Shown here piece by piece: positions 1-10,078 of a stretch of DNA of 64,000 bases. Numbering within the stretch: the first letter of the stretch is position 1; the number at the start of each line of letters is the position of its first letter. Made by a program: the position numbers and the translations under genes. Source of the stretch: CAVURS01 sp963795385 (GTDB taxonomy: Bacteria > Actinomycetota > Actinomycetes > Actinomycetales > CAVURS01); assembly GCA_963795385.1 (NCBI GenBank), contig CAWCHK010000014.1, positions 682,001-746,000 on the forward strand, read 5' to 3'. The notes beneath the pieces were generated by a model, which ran no database searches, had not been told where the DNA came from, and saw only the letters and a program-made list of their open reading frames with translations.

Positions 1-285
1 TCAGGTGGACGGGGTGTTACCGGGGCAATTCAGTCGACAAGCTGCTGTCGGCGCCGAGCCGGCGACTCCCTCGAGGGGGTGAGCGCCGGCCTGGATTGCG
101 CCCAGGCCGACCGCCCACCCCAGCGCGCAACGTGCGATGACGTCGCGCTACCCGCTTCCGGACGTCCCCTGCGGCGGCCGTGGGCGGTTGACAGGATCAT
201 GCCCGGTTTCGGCCGTCTCTGTCTGGCCTTAAAGAGACATTGGCCGTAACCTGCCAAACGTGCCATTCGTCAGTGGCTTAAACGA
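1..285. other. Intergenic start of window, no gene supported
   Basis: I see no supportable gene here. A TTGACA hexamer at 188-193 looks like a -35 box pointing toward the LuxR-type gene downstream, but I could not pair it with a convincing -10. A reverse reading frame ends at a stop at position 1-3, but it has no good start and no recognisable motif. Confidence 0.5.
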
Positions 286-294
286 TTGCATCCG

Positions 295-1302
295 ATGAGC
301 GGCGAACTGGCCGCCCTGGGAGTCGACGCGGACGCCGAGCGGCTCTACCGCCGGGTGCTCCGCAGCCCGCCCGCGGGCCTCGACGCGCATGTGGCGGCCC
401 TCGGTTGGGGCCGGGTGCACGCCCACGCGGCCCTCCAGGCCCTGGCGGCGGCCGGGCTCGTGGCCGAGAGCGGCGGCGGCGTCCTGGTGGCCGACGCACC
501 CCGGGTGGCGATCGGCCGGCTGATCGACCGGGAGGCGGCCCTGCTCGACGCCCGGCGGACCGAGCTCGACGACGCCCAGTCGGTGATCGGCGACTTCGCC
601 GACGAGCGGCTGGTGGACACCCCGCACAGCGGGGAGGTCGTCGCCCTCGAGGTCGTGCCGAAGCACCTGGTCGTGGCGGCGCTGGAGCATGCCGTCCGGT
701 CGACGACCGGGCCGATCCGGCACTTCATCAAGTCGACCTCGACCGCCCCCGCCCGCGACGAGCACCTGGTCCGGATGGTCCAGGGCGAGGTCGCCCGCGG
801 CCGCTCGATGCGGACGATCTACCCGGTCGCGATCATGCGCGCCCCCGATGTGCACGGCCTGCTGTGGCTGCGGGACTGGGCCGACGTCGGGGAGCAGCAG
901 CGGCTGATGGAGGAGGTGCCGCACGCCTACACGGTCTTCGGCGACGAGCTGGTCCTCTCCTGCACCGAGTGGGGCGTGATCACCAACGACCTGGTGGCCA
1001 TCCGCTCGCGCCTGCTCGTCCAGATGTTCGTCGCGACCTTCGACGAGGCCTGGCGGGTGGGGCTGCCCGTGCCGGCGACGGCGGGGGACAGCGAGTCCGA
1101 CAGCCGGCTGCTCGCCCTGCTGGCGTCGGGCCTGAAGGACGAGGCGATCGCGCGCTACCTCGGGGTGAGCCTGCGGACGGTACGGCGGCGGGTCGCCGGC
1201 CTGATGGAGGAGATGGGCGCGCACACCCGCTTCCAGCTCGGCCTGGCCGCCGAGCGTCGCGGCCTGTTGACCGGCACCCAGCGGGCCCCGGCCGGCCGGT
1301 AA
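295..1302 (+). CDS. LuxR-type helix-turn-helix transcriptional regulator
   Basis: A 335-residue DNA-binding regulator. The last 65 residues form a LuxR/GerE-type helix-turn-helix: a region around residues 275-320 reads LLALLASGLKDEAIARYLGV followed by SLRTVRRRVAGLM, as in NarL-type recognition helices. The N-terminal 60 residues look like a TrmB-like winged helix, and the middle has no receiver Asp pocket, so this is not a classical response regulator. This architecture is common in actinobacteria, usually as an orphan regulator of unknown ligand. A TTG at 286 could also start the frame; I prefer ATG 295, although neither has a clear ribosome binding site. It stands alone, 64 bases before purA on the same strand. 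The target genes cannot be read from the sequence. Confidence 0.8.
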   Translation: MSGELAALGVDADAERLYRRVLRSPPAGLDAHVAALGWGRVHAHAALQALAAAGLVAESGGGVLVADAPRVAIGRLIDREAALLDARRTELDDAQSVIGDFADERLVDTPHSGEVVALEVVPKHLVVAALEHAVRSTTGPIRHFIKSTSTAPARDEHLVRMVQGEVARGRSMRTIYPVAIMRAPDVHGLLWLRDWADVGEQQRLMEEVPHAYTVFGDELVLSCTEWGVITNDLVAIRSRLLVQMFVATFDEAWRVGLPVPATAGDSESDSRLLALLASGLKDEAIARYLGVSLRTVRRRVAGLMEEMGAHTRFQLGLAAERRGLLTGTQRAPAGR

Positions 1303-1366
1303 CCTCTCAGCCGCACGAGCACCGGTGGCGTCCGTCGCCGGGCCCCGAGACCAAGGCAGGACAGCC

Positions 1367-2653
1367 ATGCCCGCCGTCGTACTCGTCGGTGCCCAGTGGG
1401 GCGACGAAGGCAAGGGCAAGGCGACCGACCTGCTCGGCCACCGGGTCCAGTACGTCGTGAAGTTCAACGGGGGCAACAACGCGGGGCACACCGTCGTGAT
1501 CGACGACGAGAAGTACGCCCTGCACCTGCTGCCGTCCGGCATCCTCTCGCCCGGCTGCACGCCCGTGATCGGCAACGGCGTCGTCGTCGACCTCGCGGTG
1601 CTGTTCCAGGAGATCGAGGGCCTGGAGGCGCGCGGCATCGACACGGGCTCGCTGGTCGTGAGCTCCGGGGCGCACGTCATCGCGGAGTACAACCGGGTGC
1701 TGGACAAGGTCACCGAGCGCTTCCTGGGCTCGCGCCGGATCGGCACGACGGGGCGGGGCATCGGTCCGACGTACGCCGACAAGATGAACCGGGTCGGCGT
1801 CCGGATCCAGGACCTGTTCGACGAGGGCATCCTGCGGCAGAAGGTCGAGGGTGCGCTCGAGCTGAAGAACCAGATCCTGGCCAAGGTCTACAACCGCCGG
1901 GCGATCGAGGTCGACGAGGTCGTGGCCGAGCTCCTGACGTACGTCGAGCGGCTGGCGCCGATGGTCGCCGACACCCCGCTGCTGCTGGAGCAGGCGCTGG
2001 ACCGCGGCGACACCGTCCTGATGGAGGCCGGCCAGGCGACCCTGCTGGACGTCGACCACGGCACCTACCCGTTCGTGACGTCCTCCTCGGCGACGGCGGG
2101 CGGTGCCTGCACCGGGTCGGGCATCCCGCCGACCCGGATCGACAGCGTCATCGCGGTGATCAAGGCCTACACGACGCGGGTCGGCGAGGGGCCGTTCCCG
2201 ACCGAGCTGACCGACGACATGGGCGAGTTCCTGCGCAAGACCGGCGGCGAGTACGGCGTGACGACGGGCCGGCCTCGGCGGTGCGGCTGGTTCGACGCCG
2301 TCATCGGGCGCTACGCCCGGCGGATCAACGGCGTCACCGACTTCGTCCTGACCAAGCTCGACGTCCTCTCCGGGCTCGAGACCGTGCCGATCTGCGTCGC
2401 GTACGACGTGGACGGGGTGCGGCACACCGAGATGCCGATGAGCCAGACCGACTTCCACCATGCGGTGCCGGTCTACGAGGAGCTGCCCGGCTGGTCGGAG
2501 GACATCTCCCAGGCCCGCTCGTTCGAGGACCTGCCGGCCAACGCCCGCGCCTACGTCCTGGCCATCGAGGAGATGGTCGGCCAGCGGGTCTCGGCGATCG
2601 GCGTCGGCCCCGAGCGCGAGGCGATCGTCGTCCGTCACGACCTCCTCGCCTGA
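1367..2653 (+). CDS. purA: Adenylosuccinate synthetase PurA
   Basis: Catalyses the GTP-dependent joining of IMP and aspartate to adenylosuccinate, the first committed step from IMP to AMP, in the cytosol. The 428-residue protein has the N-terminal GTP loop GAQWGDEGKGK (residues 7-17), the FNGGNNAGHT motif near residue 35, the TTGRGIGPTYADK segment, and the TTGRPRRCGWFD block near residue 300 that binds IMP and aspartate. Length matches the family. ATG 1367 is chosen because translation from it gives the canonical PAVVLVGAQWGDEGKG start and a purine-rich AGGCAGG lies just upstream; the frame is open further upstream to a GTG at 1325. It is separate from the other pur genes of the window and probably monocistronic or coupled to the acetyltransferase that follows. 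Confidence 0.97.
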   Translation: MPAVVLVGAQWGDEGKGKATDLLGHRVQYVVKFNGGNNAGHTVVIDDEKYALHLLPSGILSPGCTPVIGNGVVVDLAVLFQEIEGLEARGIDTGSLVVSSGAHVIAEYNRVLDKVTERFLGSRRIGTTGRGIGPTYADKMNRVGVRIQDLFDEGILRQKVEGALELKNQILAKVYNRRAIEVDEVVAELLTYVERLAPMVADTPLLLEQALDRGDTVLMEAGQATLLDVDHGTYPFVTSSSATAGGACTGSGIPPTRIDSVIAVIKAYTTRVGEGPFPTELTDDMGEFLRKTGGEYGVTTGRPRRCGWFDAVIGRYARRINGVTDFVLTKLDVLSGLETVPICVAYDVDGVRHTEMPMSQTDFHHAVPVYEELPGWSEDISQARSFEDLPANARAYVLAIEEMVGQRVSAIGVGPEREAIVVRHDLLA

Positions 2654-2690
2654 CGGCGAGCGCCCAGGACGCGTGCGGGAGGCTGGGGGG

Positions 2691-3392
2691 ATGGACATCC
2701 CGGGGATGGGTTCGCTGTTCGGCTTCCGGGCCAAGGAGGACGCGCGGCCGGACGACAGCCCCTGGCCGCAAGCGGTCTGGCCGATGCCTGAGGGTGTCGA
2801 GCTGGCCGGCCGGGTCGTGACCCTGCGTCAGGTCACGCCGGCCGACCACGAGGACCTGCTCCAGGCGCTGGCCCCCGCTGAGATCTGGGCCCACCTGCCG
2901 ACCCCTCCGCCGCGGGACACCGAGATGATGACCGAGCTGGTGGAGTCGTTGCGCCGCAGGGGCTTTCATCCCTGGATCCTGCGGCTGACCGAGCCGATGC
3001 GGACGGGCAACGGCGTCCTCGCCGCGGGGACGGCGGTCGGCTGGTCGTCCTACCTCGACGTGTCACCGGCCGATGCCCGACTCGAGATCGGCAACACGGC
3101 GTACCACCCGGACGTGTGGGGCACCGCGGTCAACCCCGAGGCCAAGCTGCTGCTGCTGGGCTACGCGTTCGAGGGCCTGTCGATGGGCCGGGTCCAGCTC
3201 AAGACCGACGTCCGCAACGTGCGCTCGCAGCGGGCCATCGCCGGTCTGGGCGCGACCTACGAGGGCACCTTGCGGCGCTACCAGCGGCGGGCCGACGGGA
3301 CGATGCGGGACAGCGTGCTGTTCTCGATCACGGCCGAGGAGTGGCCCGAGGTCAAGGCCCGGCTCGCGGACCGCGTCGTACCGCCAGCGTGA
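2691..3392 (+). CDS. GNAT family N-acetyltransferase (RimJ/RimL-like)
   Basis: A 233-residue acetyltransferase of the RimJ/RimL subgroup, which transfers acetyl from acetyl-CoA to amines or protein N-termini. Seen in the sequence: a beta strand at residues 35-50 (AGRVVTLRQVTPADHEDL), the strand with EIGNTAYHPDVWGTAVNPEA, and the acetyl-CoA-contacting helix with LLLLGYAFEGLSMGRVQLKT and the NVRSQRAIAGLGATYEG block typical of this subgroup. ATG 2691 follows a strong GGGAGG ribosome binding site. It lies 37 bases after purA on the same strand. The 3-prime end overlaps the convergent MFS gene by 41 bases. The substrate is unknown. Confidence 0.88.
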   Translation: MDIPGMGSLFGFRAKEDARPDDSPWPQAVWPMPEGVELAGRVVTLRQVTPADHEDLLQALAPAEIWAHLPTPPPRDTEMMTELVESLRRRGFHPWILRLTEPMRTGNGVLAAGTAVGWSSYLDVSPADARLEIGNTAYHPDVWGTAVNPEAKLLLLGYAFEGLSMGRVQLKTDVRNVRSQRAIAGLGATYEGTLRRYQRRADGTMRDSVLFSITAEEWPEVKARLADRVVPPA

Positions 3393-4509
3393 GCAGCGCG
3401 GCGAGGACCACGGGCAGGGCGAGCCAGGGCAGCCAGCCCGCACCGGCGTCGTCCAGCACGATGCCGCCGGCCGCTGAGCCGGCGGCCACGCCCGCGTTGT
3501 AGACCGTCGTCTGCAGGCTGGTGGCGACGTCGGCGTTCGGCGGGCCGGCGGCGGTGACGAGGGCGGACTGCAGCAGGGTCGGTACGCCGCCGAACGCGAC
3601 GCCCCACACGCCGACGGCGCCGACCAGCACCGCGGGATGCCGACCGGCCAGGCCGATGGTCAGCAGCGCGAGCGCAACCAGGCCGGTCGCCGCCAGCGTG
3701 CTCTCCCGCGGCCGCCGGTCCACGACCGCGCCCGCGACCACGATGCCCGCGACCGCGCAGATCCCGAAGACCAGCAGCACCACGCTGGGCCGCTCGATCC
3801 CCGCGCGGGAGGCGTACGCCGCGGCGTACGTGTACATCGCCTGATGACCGAGCAGCAGCAGGCCGGTCACCGACAGCACCGTCACCACGGCCGGCATCCG
3901 GGCCACGACCCGCAGCGGCACCCGCTCGGCCGCCGGCTCGCCCGGCAGCGCCGGCAGCCCGCAGCGGACCCATCCGACCAGTGCGAGGCACAACGCCGCG
4001 AGCACCCCGAACACCGCTCGCCAGCCGATCCACAGGGCCAGCGCCGAGCCGGCCGGGATGCCGCCGGCGAGGGCGACGCTGATGCCGGACAGCGCGATCG
4101 CGATCGCCCGGCCGCGGCGGGCCGCCGGCACCAGGCCGGCGGCGTACCCGGCGACCATCGACCAGATGACCCCGCCGCACAGCCCGGCCAGGACCCGGAC
4201 CGCGAAGGTCAGCGGGTACGACGAGGACAGCGCCGTCACCAGGTTGGCCGCGGCGAACGCGCCCAGCAGCCCGACGAGCAGGCCGCGCCGCGACCGCCCG
4301 CGGGTCGCGACGGTCAGCGGGATGGCCGCGACGGTGGCCGCGGCGGCGTACGCGGCGGCCAGGAAGCCCACCCGGCCGGGCGGGACGTGCAGCGAGGCGC
4401 TCATCGGCCCGAGCAGCCCGGCCGGCAGCAGCTCGGTCACCAGGATCACCGCCGCCGTCGAGGCCAGGGCGAGGAGACCCGCCAGCGGCAGTCTCGGCGT
4501 GTGCAGCAC
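3352..4509 (-). CDS. MFS efflux transporter (DHA1 type)
   Basis: A 385-residue inner-membrane transporter with about twelve hydrophobic segments, of the drug:proton antiporter DHA1/AraJ-like group. The cytoplasmic loop after helix 2 carries the basic motif TRGRSRRGLLVG, a degenerate form of the MFS motif A, and helix 5 has GGIPAGSALALWIGWRAVFG, like the DHA1 antiporter motif C region. A GTG at 4509 starts the frame. It is divergent from a MerR-type regulator, and a dyad between two spaced promoter elements sits in the 91-base gap, which points to MerR-activated drug or metabolite export. The end overlaps the convergent acetyltransferase. Confidence 0.9.
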   Translation of the reverse strand: MLHTPRLPLAGLLALASTAAVILVTELLPAGLLGPMSASLHVPPGRVGFLAAAYAAAATVAAIPLTVATRGRSRRGLLVGLLGAFAAANLVTALSSSYPLTFAVRVLAGLCGGVIWSMVAGYAAGLVPAARRGRAIAIALSGISVALAGGIPAGSALALWIGWRAVFGVLAALCLALVGWVRCGLPALPGEPAAERVPLRVVARMPAVVTVLSVTGLLLLGHQAMYTYAAAYASRAGIERPSVVLLVFGICAVAGIVVAGAVVDRRPRESTLAATGLVALALLTIGLAGRHPAVLVGAVGVWGVAFGGVPTLLQSALVTAAGPPNADVATSLQTTVYNAGVAAGSAAGGIVLDDAGAGWLPWLALPVVLAALLTLAVRRGPRAGP

Positions 4510-4547
4510 GGGTCTATCGTGAAACCCTCACATCAATGTGAAGGCAA
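4510..4547 (-). promoter_or_regulatory. MerR-type promoter of the MFS gene with central dyad
   Basis: On the minus strand a -35-like TTGCCT (4547-4542) and a -10-like CACGAT (4521-4516) are separated by 19-20 bases, the over-long spacer typical of MerR-activated promoters. The spacer holds the dyad CACAT-TG-ATGTG (4529-4540) with flanks that also pair partly. The -10 is only six bases from the GTG at 4509, so the transcript may be leaderless. The regulator encoded divergently at 4601 is the obvious ligand-responsive activator. That role is inferred from layout. Confidence 0.7.
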
Positions 4548-4600
4548 GCGTTTCCGACAGTGCGAGGACGCGGGCGGCCCGCGGAGGCGGAGGTGGACCG

Positions 4601-5059
4601 ATGCGGATCGGTGAGCTCTCTCGGCGGACGGACATCCCGACCCGGATGCTGCGGTACTACGAGGAGAAGGGCCTGCTGGAGGCGGAGCGCGGCGACAACG
4701 GCTACCGCTCGTACGACGAGGAGTCGGCCGGGCTGGCGCTGCAGATCCGGGGGCTGCTCGACTCCGGCCTGACCACCGAGATCATCCGCGAGATCCTGCC
4801 CTGCCTGGAGAGCGCGGCCGGCTCCGGGAGCGCCGACGATCCGGTGCAGGTCCGGGCGGGGGCGAACCGCCGGCGGCTGATGCCGGACCACCTGGCGCCG
4901 GAGACCGCGGCGGCGCTGTCCCACCACCTGGCCCGGGTGCAGCAGCGGATCGACTGCCTCTCCCGCAACCGGGACGCCATCGCGGCGTACATCGCCGCCG
5001 CGCAGGGCAGCTCCGAGCCTGGGGATCGCTCGCGGTCCGTGCGACCATCGTCGGTGTGA
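4601..5059 (+). CDS. MerR family transcriptional regulator
   Basis: A 152-residue regulator. Residues 1-70 are the MerR winged helix: MRIGELSRRTDIPTRMLRYY with EEKGLLEAERGDNGYRSYDE. Residues 110-140 form the antiparallel dimerisation coiled coil. There are few cysteines, so metal sensing is unlikely and a small-molecule ligand is more plausible. ATG 4601 follows the purine-rich GGAGGCGGAGGTGG. The gene is divergent from the MFS exporter and its last bases overlap the start of the acyl-CoA dehydrogenase (GTGTGA), so it may be co-transcribed with gcdH. The odd extension between the helix and the coiled coil (about residues 80-100) is rich in Gly, Ser and Asp. Confidence 0.9.
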   Translation: MRIGELSRRTDIPTRMLRYYEEKGLLEAERGDNGYRSYDEESAGLALQIRGLLDSGLTTEIIREILPCLESAAGSGSADDPVQVRAGANRRRLMPDHLAPETAAALSHHLARVQQRIDCLSRNRDAIAAYIAAAQGSSEPGDRSRSVRPSSV

Positions 5060-6243
5060 CGACGCAGCGGACGGCACCCCTGGAGCTGCTCGGGCTGTCC
5101 TCGCTGCTCAGTCAGGACGAGCGCGACATCCAGGCGGCGGTCCGCACGATGGTCGACGAGCACGTCCGCCCCCACGTCGCCGAGTGGTTCGAGGCCGGGA
5201 CGCTGCCGGCCCGCGAGCTGGCCCTGGAGTTCGGCAAGCTGGGCGTCCTGGGCATGCATCTGGAGGGCTACGGGTGCGCGGGCCTGGGCGCCACGTCGTA
5301 CGGCGTGGCCTGCCTGGAGATCGAGGCCGGCGACTCCGGCGTGCGGTCCATGGTGTCGGTGCAGGGCTCGCTGGCGATGTTCGCGATCCACCGGTTCGGC
5401 TCCGAGGCGCAGAAGCAGGAGTGGCTGCCGCGGATGGCCGCCGGCGAGGCCATCGGCTGCTTCGGCCTGACCGAGCCCGACCACGGGTCGGACCCCGCGG
5501 GCATGCGGACCCGGGCCCGCCGCGACGGCGACGGCGAGCAGGCCGACTGGGTGCTCGACGGCTCCAAGATGTGGATCACCAACGGCTCGATCGCCGACGT
5601 CGCGATCGTCTGGGCGATGACCGACGACGGCGTGCGCGGCTTCGTCGTGCCCACCGACGTGGCTGGCTTCTCGGCCCCACTGATCAAGCACAAGCTGTCG
5701 ATGCGCGCGTCGGTCACCTCCGAGCTCGTGCTCGAGGGCGTCCGGTTGCCGTACGACGCGGTGCTGCCCGAGGTGCGCGGGCTCAAAGGCCCGTTGTCCT
5801 GCCTGACCGAGGCCCGGTTCGGCATCGTCTGGGGGGTCGTCGGCTCGGCCCGGGACTGCCTGCAGGTGGCGATCGACTACGCGGTGGACCGGGTGCAGTT
5901 CGGCAAGCCGATCGCGGGCTTCCAGCTCACCCAGGCCAAGCTCGCCGACATGGCGCTGGAGCTGGACAAGGCCTTCCTGCTCGCCCATCACCTCGGCCGG
6001 GCTAAAGAAGCGGGTACCGCCACGCCGACCATGGTGAGTGTGGCCAAGCTCAACAACGTCCGCGAGGCGATCGAGATCGCCCGGACCTGCCGCACGATCC
6101 TCGGGGCCAACGGCATCTCGCTGGAGTACCCCGTCCTGCGGCACGCCAACAACCTCGAGTCCGTGCTGACCTACGAGGGCACCTCCGAGGTGCACGCACT
6201 TGTCGTCGGACAAGCGTTGACCGGGATCGACGCGTTCCGGTGA
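5056..6243 (+). CDS. gcdH: Acyl-CoA dehydrogenase, glutaryl-CoA dehydrogenase type
   Basis: A 395-residue FAD flavoenzyme. Domain order is the acyl-CoA dehydrogenase N-terminal helical domain (10-125), beta domain (about 130-230, with CFGLTEPDHGSDPAGM and KMWITNG) and C-terminal helical domain (240-390). The C-terminal catalytic base is E374 in TYEGTSEVH, in the position and context of glutaryl-CoA dehydrogenase, which oxidatively decarboxylates glutaryl-CoA to crotonyl-CoA in lysine and tryptophan breakdown. The sequence LTQAKLADMALELDKA matches that subgroup. The start GTG overlaps the MerR stop, and the stop overlaps the amidase start (GTGA), so the three genes are likely co-transcribed. 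No other lysine degradation gene lies beside it. Confidence 0.88.
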   Translation: MTTQRTAPLELLGLSSLLSQDERDIQAAVRTMVDEHVRPHVAEWFEAGTLPARELALEFGKLGVLGMHLEGYGCAGLGATSYGVACLEIEAGDSGVRSMVSVQGSLAMFAIHRFGSEAQKQEWLPRMAAGEAIGCFGLTEPDHGSDPAGMRTRARRDGDGEQADWVLDGSKMWITNGSIADVAIVWAMTDDGVRGFVVPTDVAGFSAPLIKHKLSMRASVTSELVLEGVRLPYDAVLPEVRGLKGPLSCLTEARFGIVWGVVGSARDCLQVAIDYAVDRVQFGKPIAGFQLTQAKLADMALELDKAFLLAHHLGRAKEAGTATPTMVSVAKLNNVREAIEIARTCRTILGANGISLEYPVLRHANNLESVLTYEGTSEVHALVVGQALTGIDAFR

Positions 6244-7169
6244 GCCGGGTCGTCGCCGGCCGGCTGGCCGCGCTGGTGCTGGTGGGCGTTGCGCTGGCCG
6301 CCTGCGGCTCCGGCCCGGCCCAGCACGCGTCCAGCACCGCGGACCTCGCTGCGGTGACCAGCCCACCGGCCCCGAGCGTCACGTCGACGCCGACCCCGGC
6401 GGCGAGCCCCACGACGTCGGCGACGGCCACCAAGGCTCCGGTCGCGGCGGCCAAGGTGCCGGCCAAGACCAAGGTCAAGGTCGTGAAACCGTTGGTGGCC
6501 AAGGGTTCCCTGGCCGGCAAGGTCGTCGTCATCGACCCCGGGCACAACGGTGGCAACTCCTCCCACCCGAGCCAGATCAACCGCCTGGTCAACGCCGGCT
6601 TCGGGCTGCGCAAGGCCTGCAACACGACGGGTACGGCGACCGACGCGGGCTACAGCGAGGCGGCGTACACGTTCGACGTGGCCAAGCGCCTGGCGGCGGT
6701 GCTGCGAGCTCGCGGCGCCAAGGTCGTGATGACGCGCTACACCAACTCCGGTGTGGGCCCGTGCATCGACCGTCGCGCTGCGATCGGCAACCAGGCCCGG
6801 GCGACGGCGGTCATCTCCATCCACGGTGACGGCAGCCTGGCGGGCGGCGCGAGGGGCTTCCACGTCATCGTCGCCAGTCGGATGGCCGGCGGCGCGGCGG
6901 TCCAGCGGAGCTCGCAGCGGCTGGCCGACGACATCCGCTCGGCGTTCCGCTCGGGCACCGGCATGCCCTACTCGACGTACACCGGGGGCGGGACGGCGGA
7001 GACGCACCGCTCGGACATCGGCGGCCTGAACCTGTCGACCCGACCGGCCGTCATGATCGAGACCGGCAACATGCGCTCGTCCACCGACGCCAGGTTGATG
7101 AGCTCGGCGTCGTTCCGGCAGAAGGAAGCCCAGGCGCTCGCGGCCGGGCTCTCGGCCTACCTTCGCTGA
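6240..7169 (+). CDS. N-acetylmuramoyl-L-alanine amidase (Amidase_3), lipoprotein
   Basis: A 309-residue secreted cell-wall hydrolase that cleaves the bond between N-acetylmuramic acid and L-alanine in peptidoglycan. It begins with a lipoprotein signal peptide ending LVGVALAAC (Cys at residue 22), followed by a Thr/Pro/Ala-rich linker (30-90) and an Amidase_3 domain (95-308). Zinc ligands are visible as IDPGHNGG (His), the Glu of AGYSEAA and the His of SIHGDGS; the catalytic Glu is in MIETGN. It is translationally coupled to gcdH (GTGA overlap). It is convergent with the M1 peptidase, with only two bases between the stops. Confidence 0.92.
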   Translation: MSRVVAGRLAALVLVGVALAACGSGPAQHASSTADLAAVTSPPAPSVTSTPTPAASPTTSATATKAPVAAAKVPAKTKVKVVKPLVAKGSLAGKVVVIDPGHNGGNSSHPSQINRLVNAGFGLRKACNTTGTATDAGYSEAAYTFDVAKRLAAVLRARGAKVVMTRYTNSGVGPCIDRRAAIGNQARATAVISIHGDGSLAGGARGFHVIVASRMAGGAAVQRSSQRLADDIRSAFRSGTGMPYSTYTGGGTAETHRSDIGGLNLSTRPAVMIETGNMRSSTDARLMSSASFRQKEAQALAAGLSAYLR

Positions 7170-7171
7170 CC

Positions 7172-7182
<11 letters not shown>
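7160..7182. terminator. Hairpin containing both convergent stop codons
   Basis: The sequence CCTTCGCTGA-cc-TCAGCCGAAGG can fold into a 10-bp stem with one bulged G. The TGA of the amidase (7167-7169) and the TGA of the M1 peptidase (reverse strand 7174-7172) both lie in the stem. No U-tract follows. It probably acts as a bidirectional terminator or 3-prime stabiliser. Confidence 0.55.
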
Positions 7183-8617
<1,435 letters not shown>

Positions 8618-8640
8618 GGTCGGAAAGTACGCTGATCGGC
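8618..8640. promoter_or_regulatory. Divergent leaderless promoters with overlapping -10 boxes
   Basis: Only 23 bases separate the M1 peptidase and aminotransferase starts. On the plus strand TACGCT (8628-8633) lies seven bases before GTG 8641. On the minus strand TACTTT (8629-8624) lies six bases before ATG 8617. The two -10 boxes share the TA at 8628-8629. There is no room for a ribosome binding site on either side. Simultaneous open-complex formation in both directions seems impossible, which is an inference from the geometry. Confidence 0.7.
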
Positions 8641-10074
8641 GTGACCCTGACCTCACCGAGCACTCACACCCTCAAGTCCGCGGACGAGCTGGCGCCCCCG
8701 ACGCCGGACATCGACACCGAGGCGGCCCGGCGCGCGTACGACAACGACCGCGCGCACGTCTTCCACTCGTGGTCGGCCCAGGGGGCCCTGAAGCCGATGG
8801 TCGTCGCGGCTGCGCAGGGGAGCTGGCTCTGGGACGGCGCCGGCACGCGCTACCTGGACTTCAGCTCCCAGCTGGTCAACACCAACATCGGCCACCAGCA
8901 CCCGAAGGTCGTCGCGGCGATCCAGGCCCAGGCGGCCAAGCTCTGCACGGTCGCGCCCCAGCACGCCAACGACGCCCGCGGCGAGGCGGCCCGGCTGATC
9001 GTCGAGCGCGCGCCCGGCGACACCTTGAACCACGTGTTCTTCACCAACGCCGGGGCCGAGGCGATCGAGAACGCCGTCCGGATGGCCCGGCTGCACACCG
9101 GCCGCCGCAAGGTCCTCGCGCGCTACCGCAGCTACCACGGCAACACGCAGACGGCGATCCACCTGACCGGGGACCCGCGCCGGTGGCCGAACGACTCCGC
9201 GGCCGAGGGCGTCGTGCACTTCTTCGGCCCCTACCTCTATCGCTCCGAGTTCCACGCGACGACTCCTGAGGAGGAGTGCGAGCGGGCCCTCGAACACCTG
9301 ACCCAGGTAGTGAATCTCGAAGGGCCGCAGACGATTGCGGCGATCGTGCTGGAGACGATCCCGGGTACGGCAGGCATCATGGTCCCGCCGCCGGGGTACC
9401 TCGCCGGAGTGCGCGAGCTCTGCGACCGGCACGGGATCATGCTCATCTCCGACGAGGTGATGGCCGGGTTCGGCCGGGCCGGCGAGTGGTTCGCCATCGA
9501 CGCGCACGCGCACGCCGACGGCTCGCCCGTGGTCCCCGACCTGATGGCGTTCGCCAAGGGTGTGAACTCGGGCTACGTCCCGCTCGGCGGGGTGATCCTG
9601 TCGGACGCGATCTACGACACCTTCCGCGACCGGTCGTTCCCCGGCGGCATGACCTACTCCGGTCACCCGCTGGCCTGCGCGTCGGCGGTCGCGACCCTGA
9701 CCGCCATGGCCGAGGAGGGCATCGTCGACAACGCCCGCGCGATCGGCACGGACGTCATCGGGCCGGCTCTGGCCGAGATCGCCGGGCGCCGCCGGATCGT
9801 CGGCGAGGTCCGCGGCGCCGGGGTGTTCTGGTGCGTCGAGCTGGTCCGCGACCAGGCGACGCGGGAGTCGCTGACGCCGTACAACGCCGTCGGTGCCGAC
9901 TACGCGCCGATGACCGACCTGGTGGCCGCGTGCAAGGCCCGGGGGCTGCTGCCGTTCGTCAACATGAGCCGGCTGCACGTCGTGCCGCCGTGCAACGTGA
10001 GCGCCGACGAGGCCCGGCTCGGGCTGTCGCTGGTGGACGAGGCGCTGGGCGAGGTCGAGGCCAGGCATCTCTAG
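8641..10074 (+). CDS. Class III PLP-dependent aminotransferase
   Basis: A 477-residue fold-type I aminotransferase of the omega-amino-acid/acetylornithine class. The Schiff-base lysine is K306 in FAKGVNSGYVPLGG, D271 (ISDEVMAGFGR) contacts the pyridine nitrogen, and the MTYSGHPLACAS block is canonical. The sequence style fits beta-alanine/taurine:pyruvate transaminase-like enzymes. The exact amino donor is not readable. GTG 8641 is chosen because a TACGCT box sits seven bases upstream and an upstream extension would run into the divergent gene. It ends 18 bases before purD. Confidence 0.92.
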   Translation: MTLTSPSTHTLKSADELAPPTPDIDTEAARRAYDNDRAHVFHSWSAQGALKPMVVAAAQGSWLWDGAGTRYLDFSSQLVNTNIGHQHPKVVAAIQAQAAKLCTVAPQHANDARGEAARLIVERAPGDTLNHVFFTNAGAEAIENAVRMARLHTGRRKVLARYRSYHGNTQTAIHLTGDPRRWPNDSAAEGVVHFFGPYLYRSEFHATTPEEECERALEHLTQVVNLEGPQTIAAIVLETIPGTAGIMVPPPGYLAGVRELCDRHGIMLISDEVMAGFGRAGEWFAIDAHAHADGSPVVPDLMAFAKGVNSGYVPLGGVILSDAIYDTFRDRSFPGGMTYSGHPLACASAVATLTAMAEEGIVDNARAIGTDVIGPALAEIAGRRRIVGEVRGAGVFWCVELVRDQATRESLTPYNAVGADYAPMTDLVAACKARGLLPFVNMSRLHVVPPCNVSADEARLGLSLVDEALGEVEARHL

Positions 10075-10078
10075 CGTC

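Noticed and set aside
30..266. Possible reverse-strand 78-residue gene before the LuxR-type regulator
   Set aside because: It is basic and low in complexity, with no ribosome binding site, hydrophobic segment or motif; it looks like an incidental open frame in GC-rich DNA.
229..1884. Very long open frames opposite purA, purL, purF, the M1 gene and others
   Set aside because: They are antisense shadows caused by GC-rich third positions; the opposite strand carries clear conserved protein motifs.
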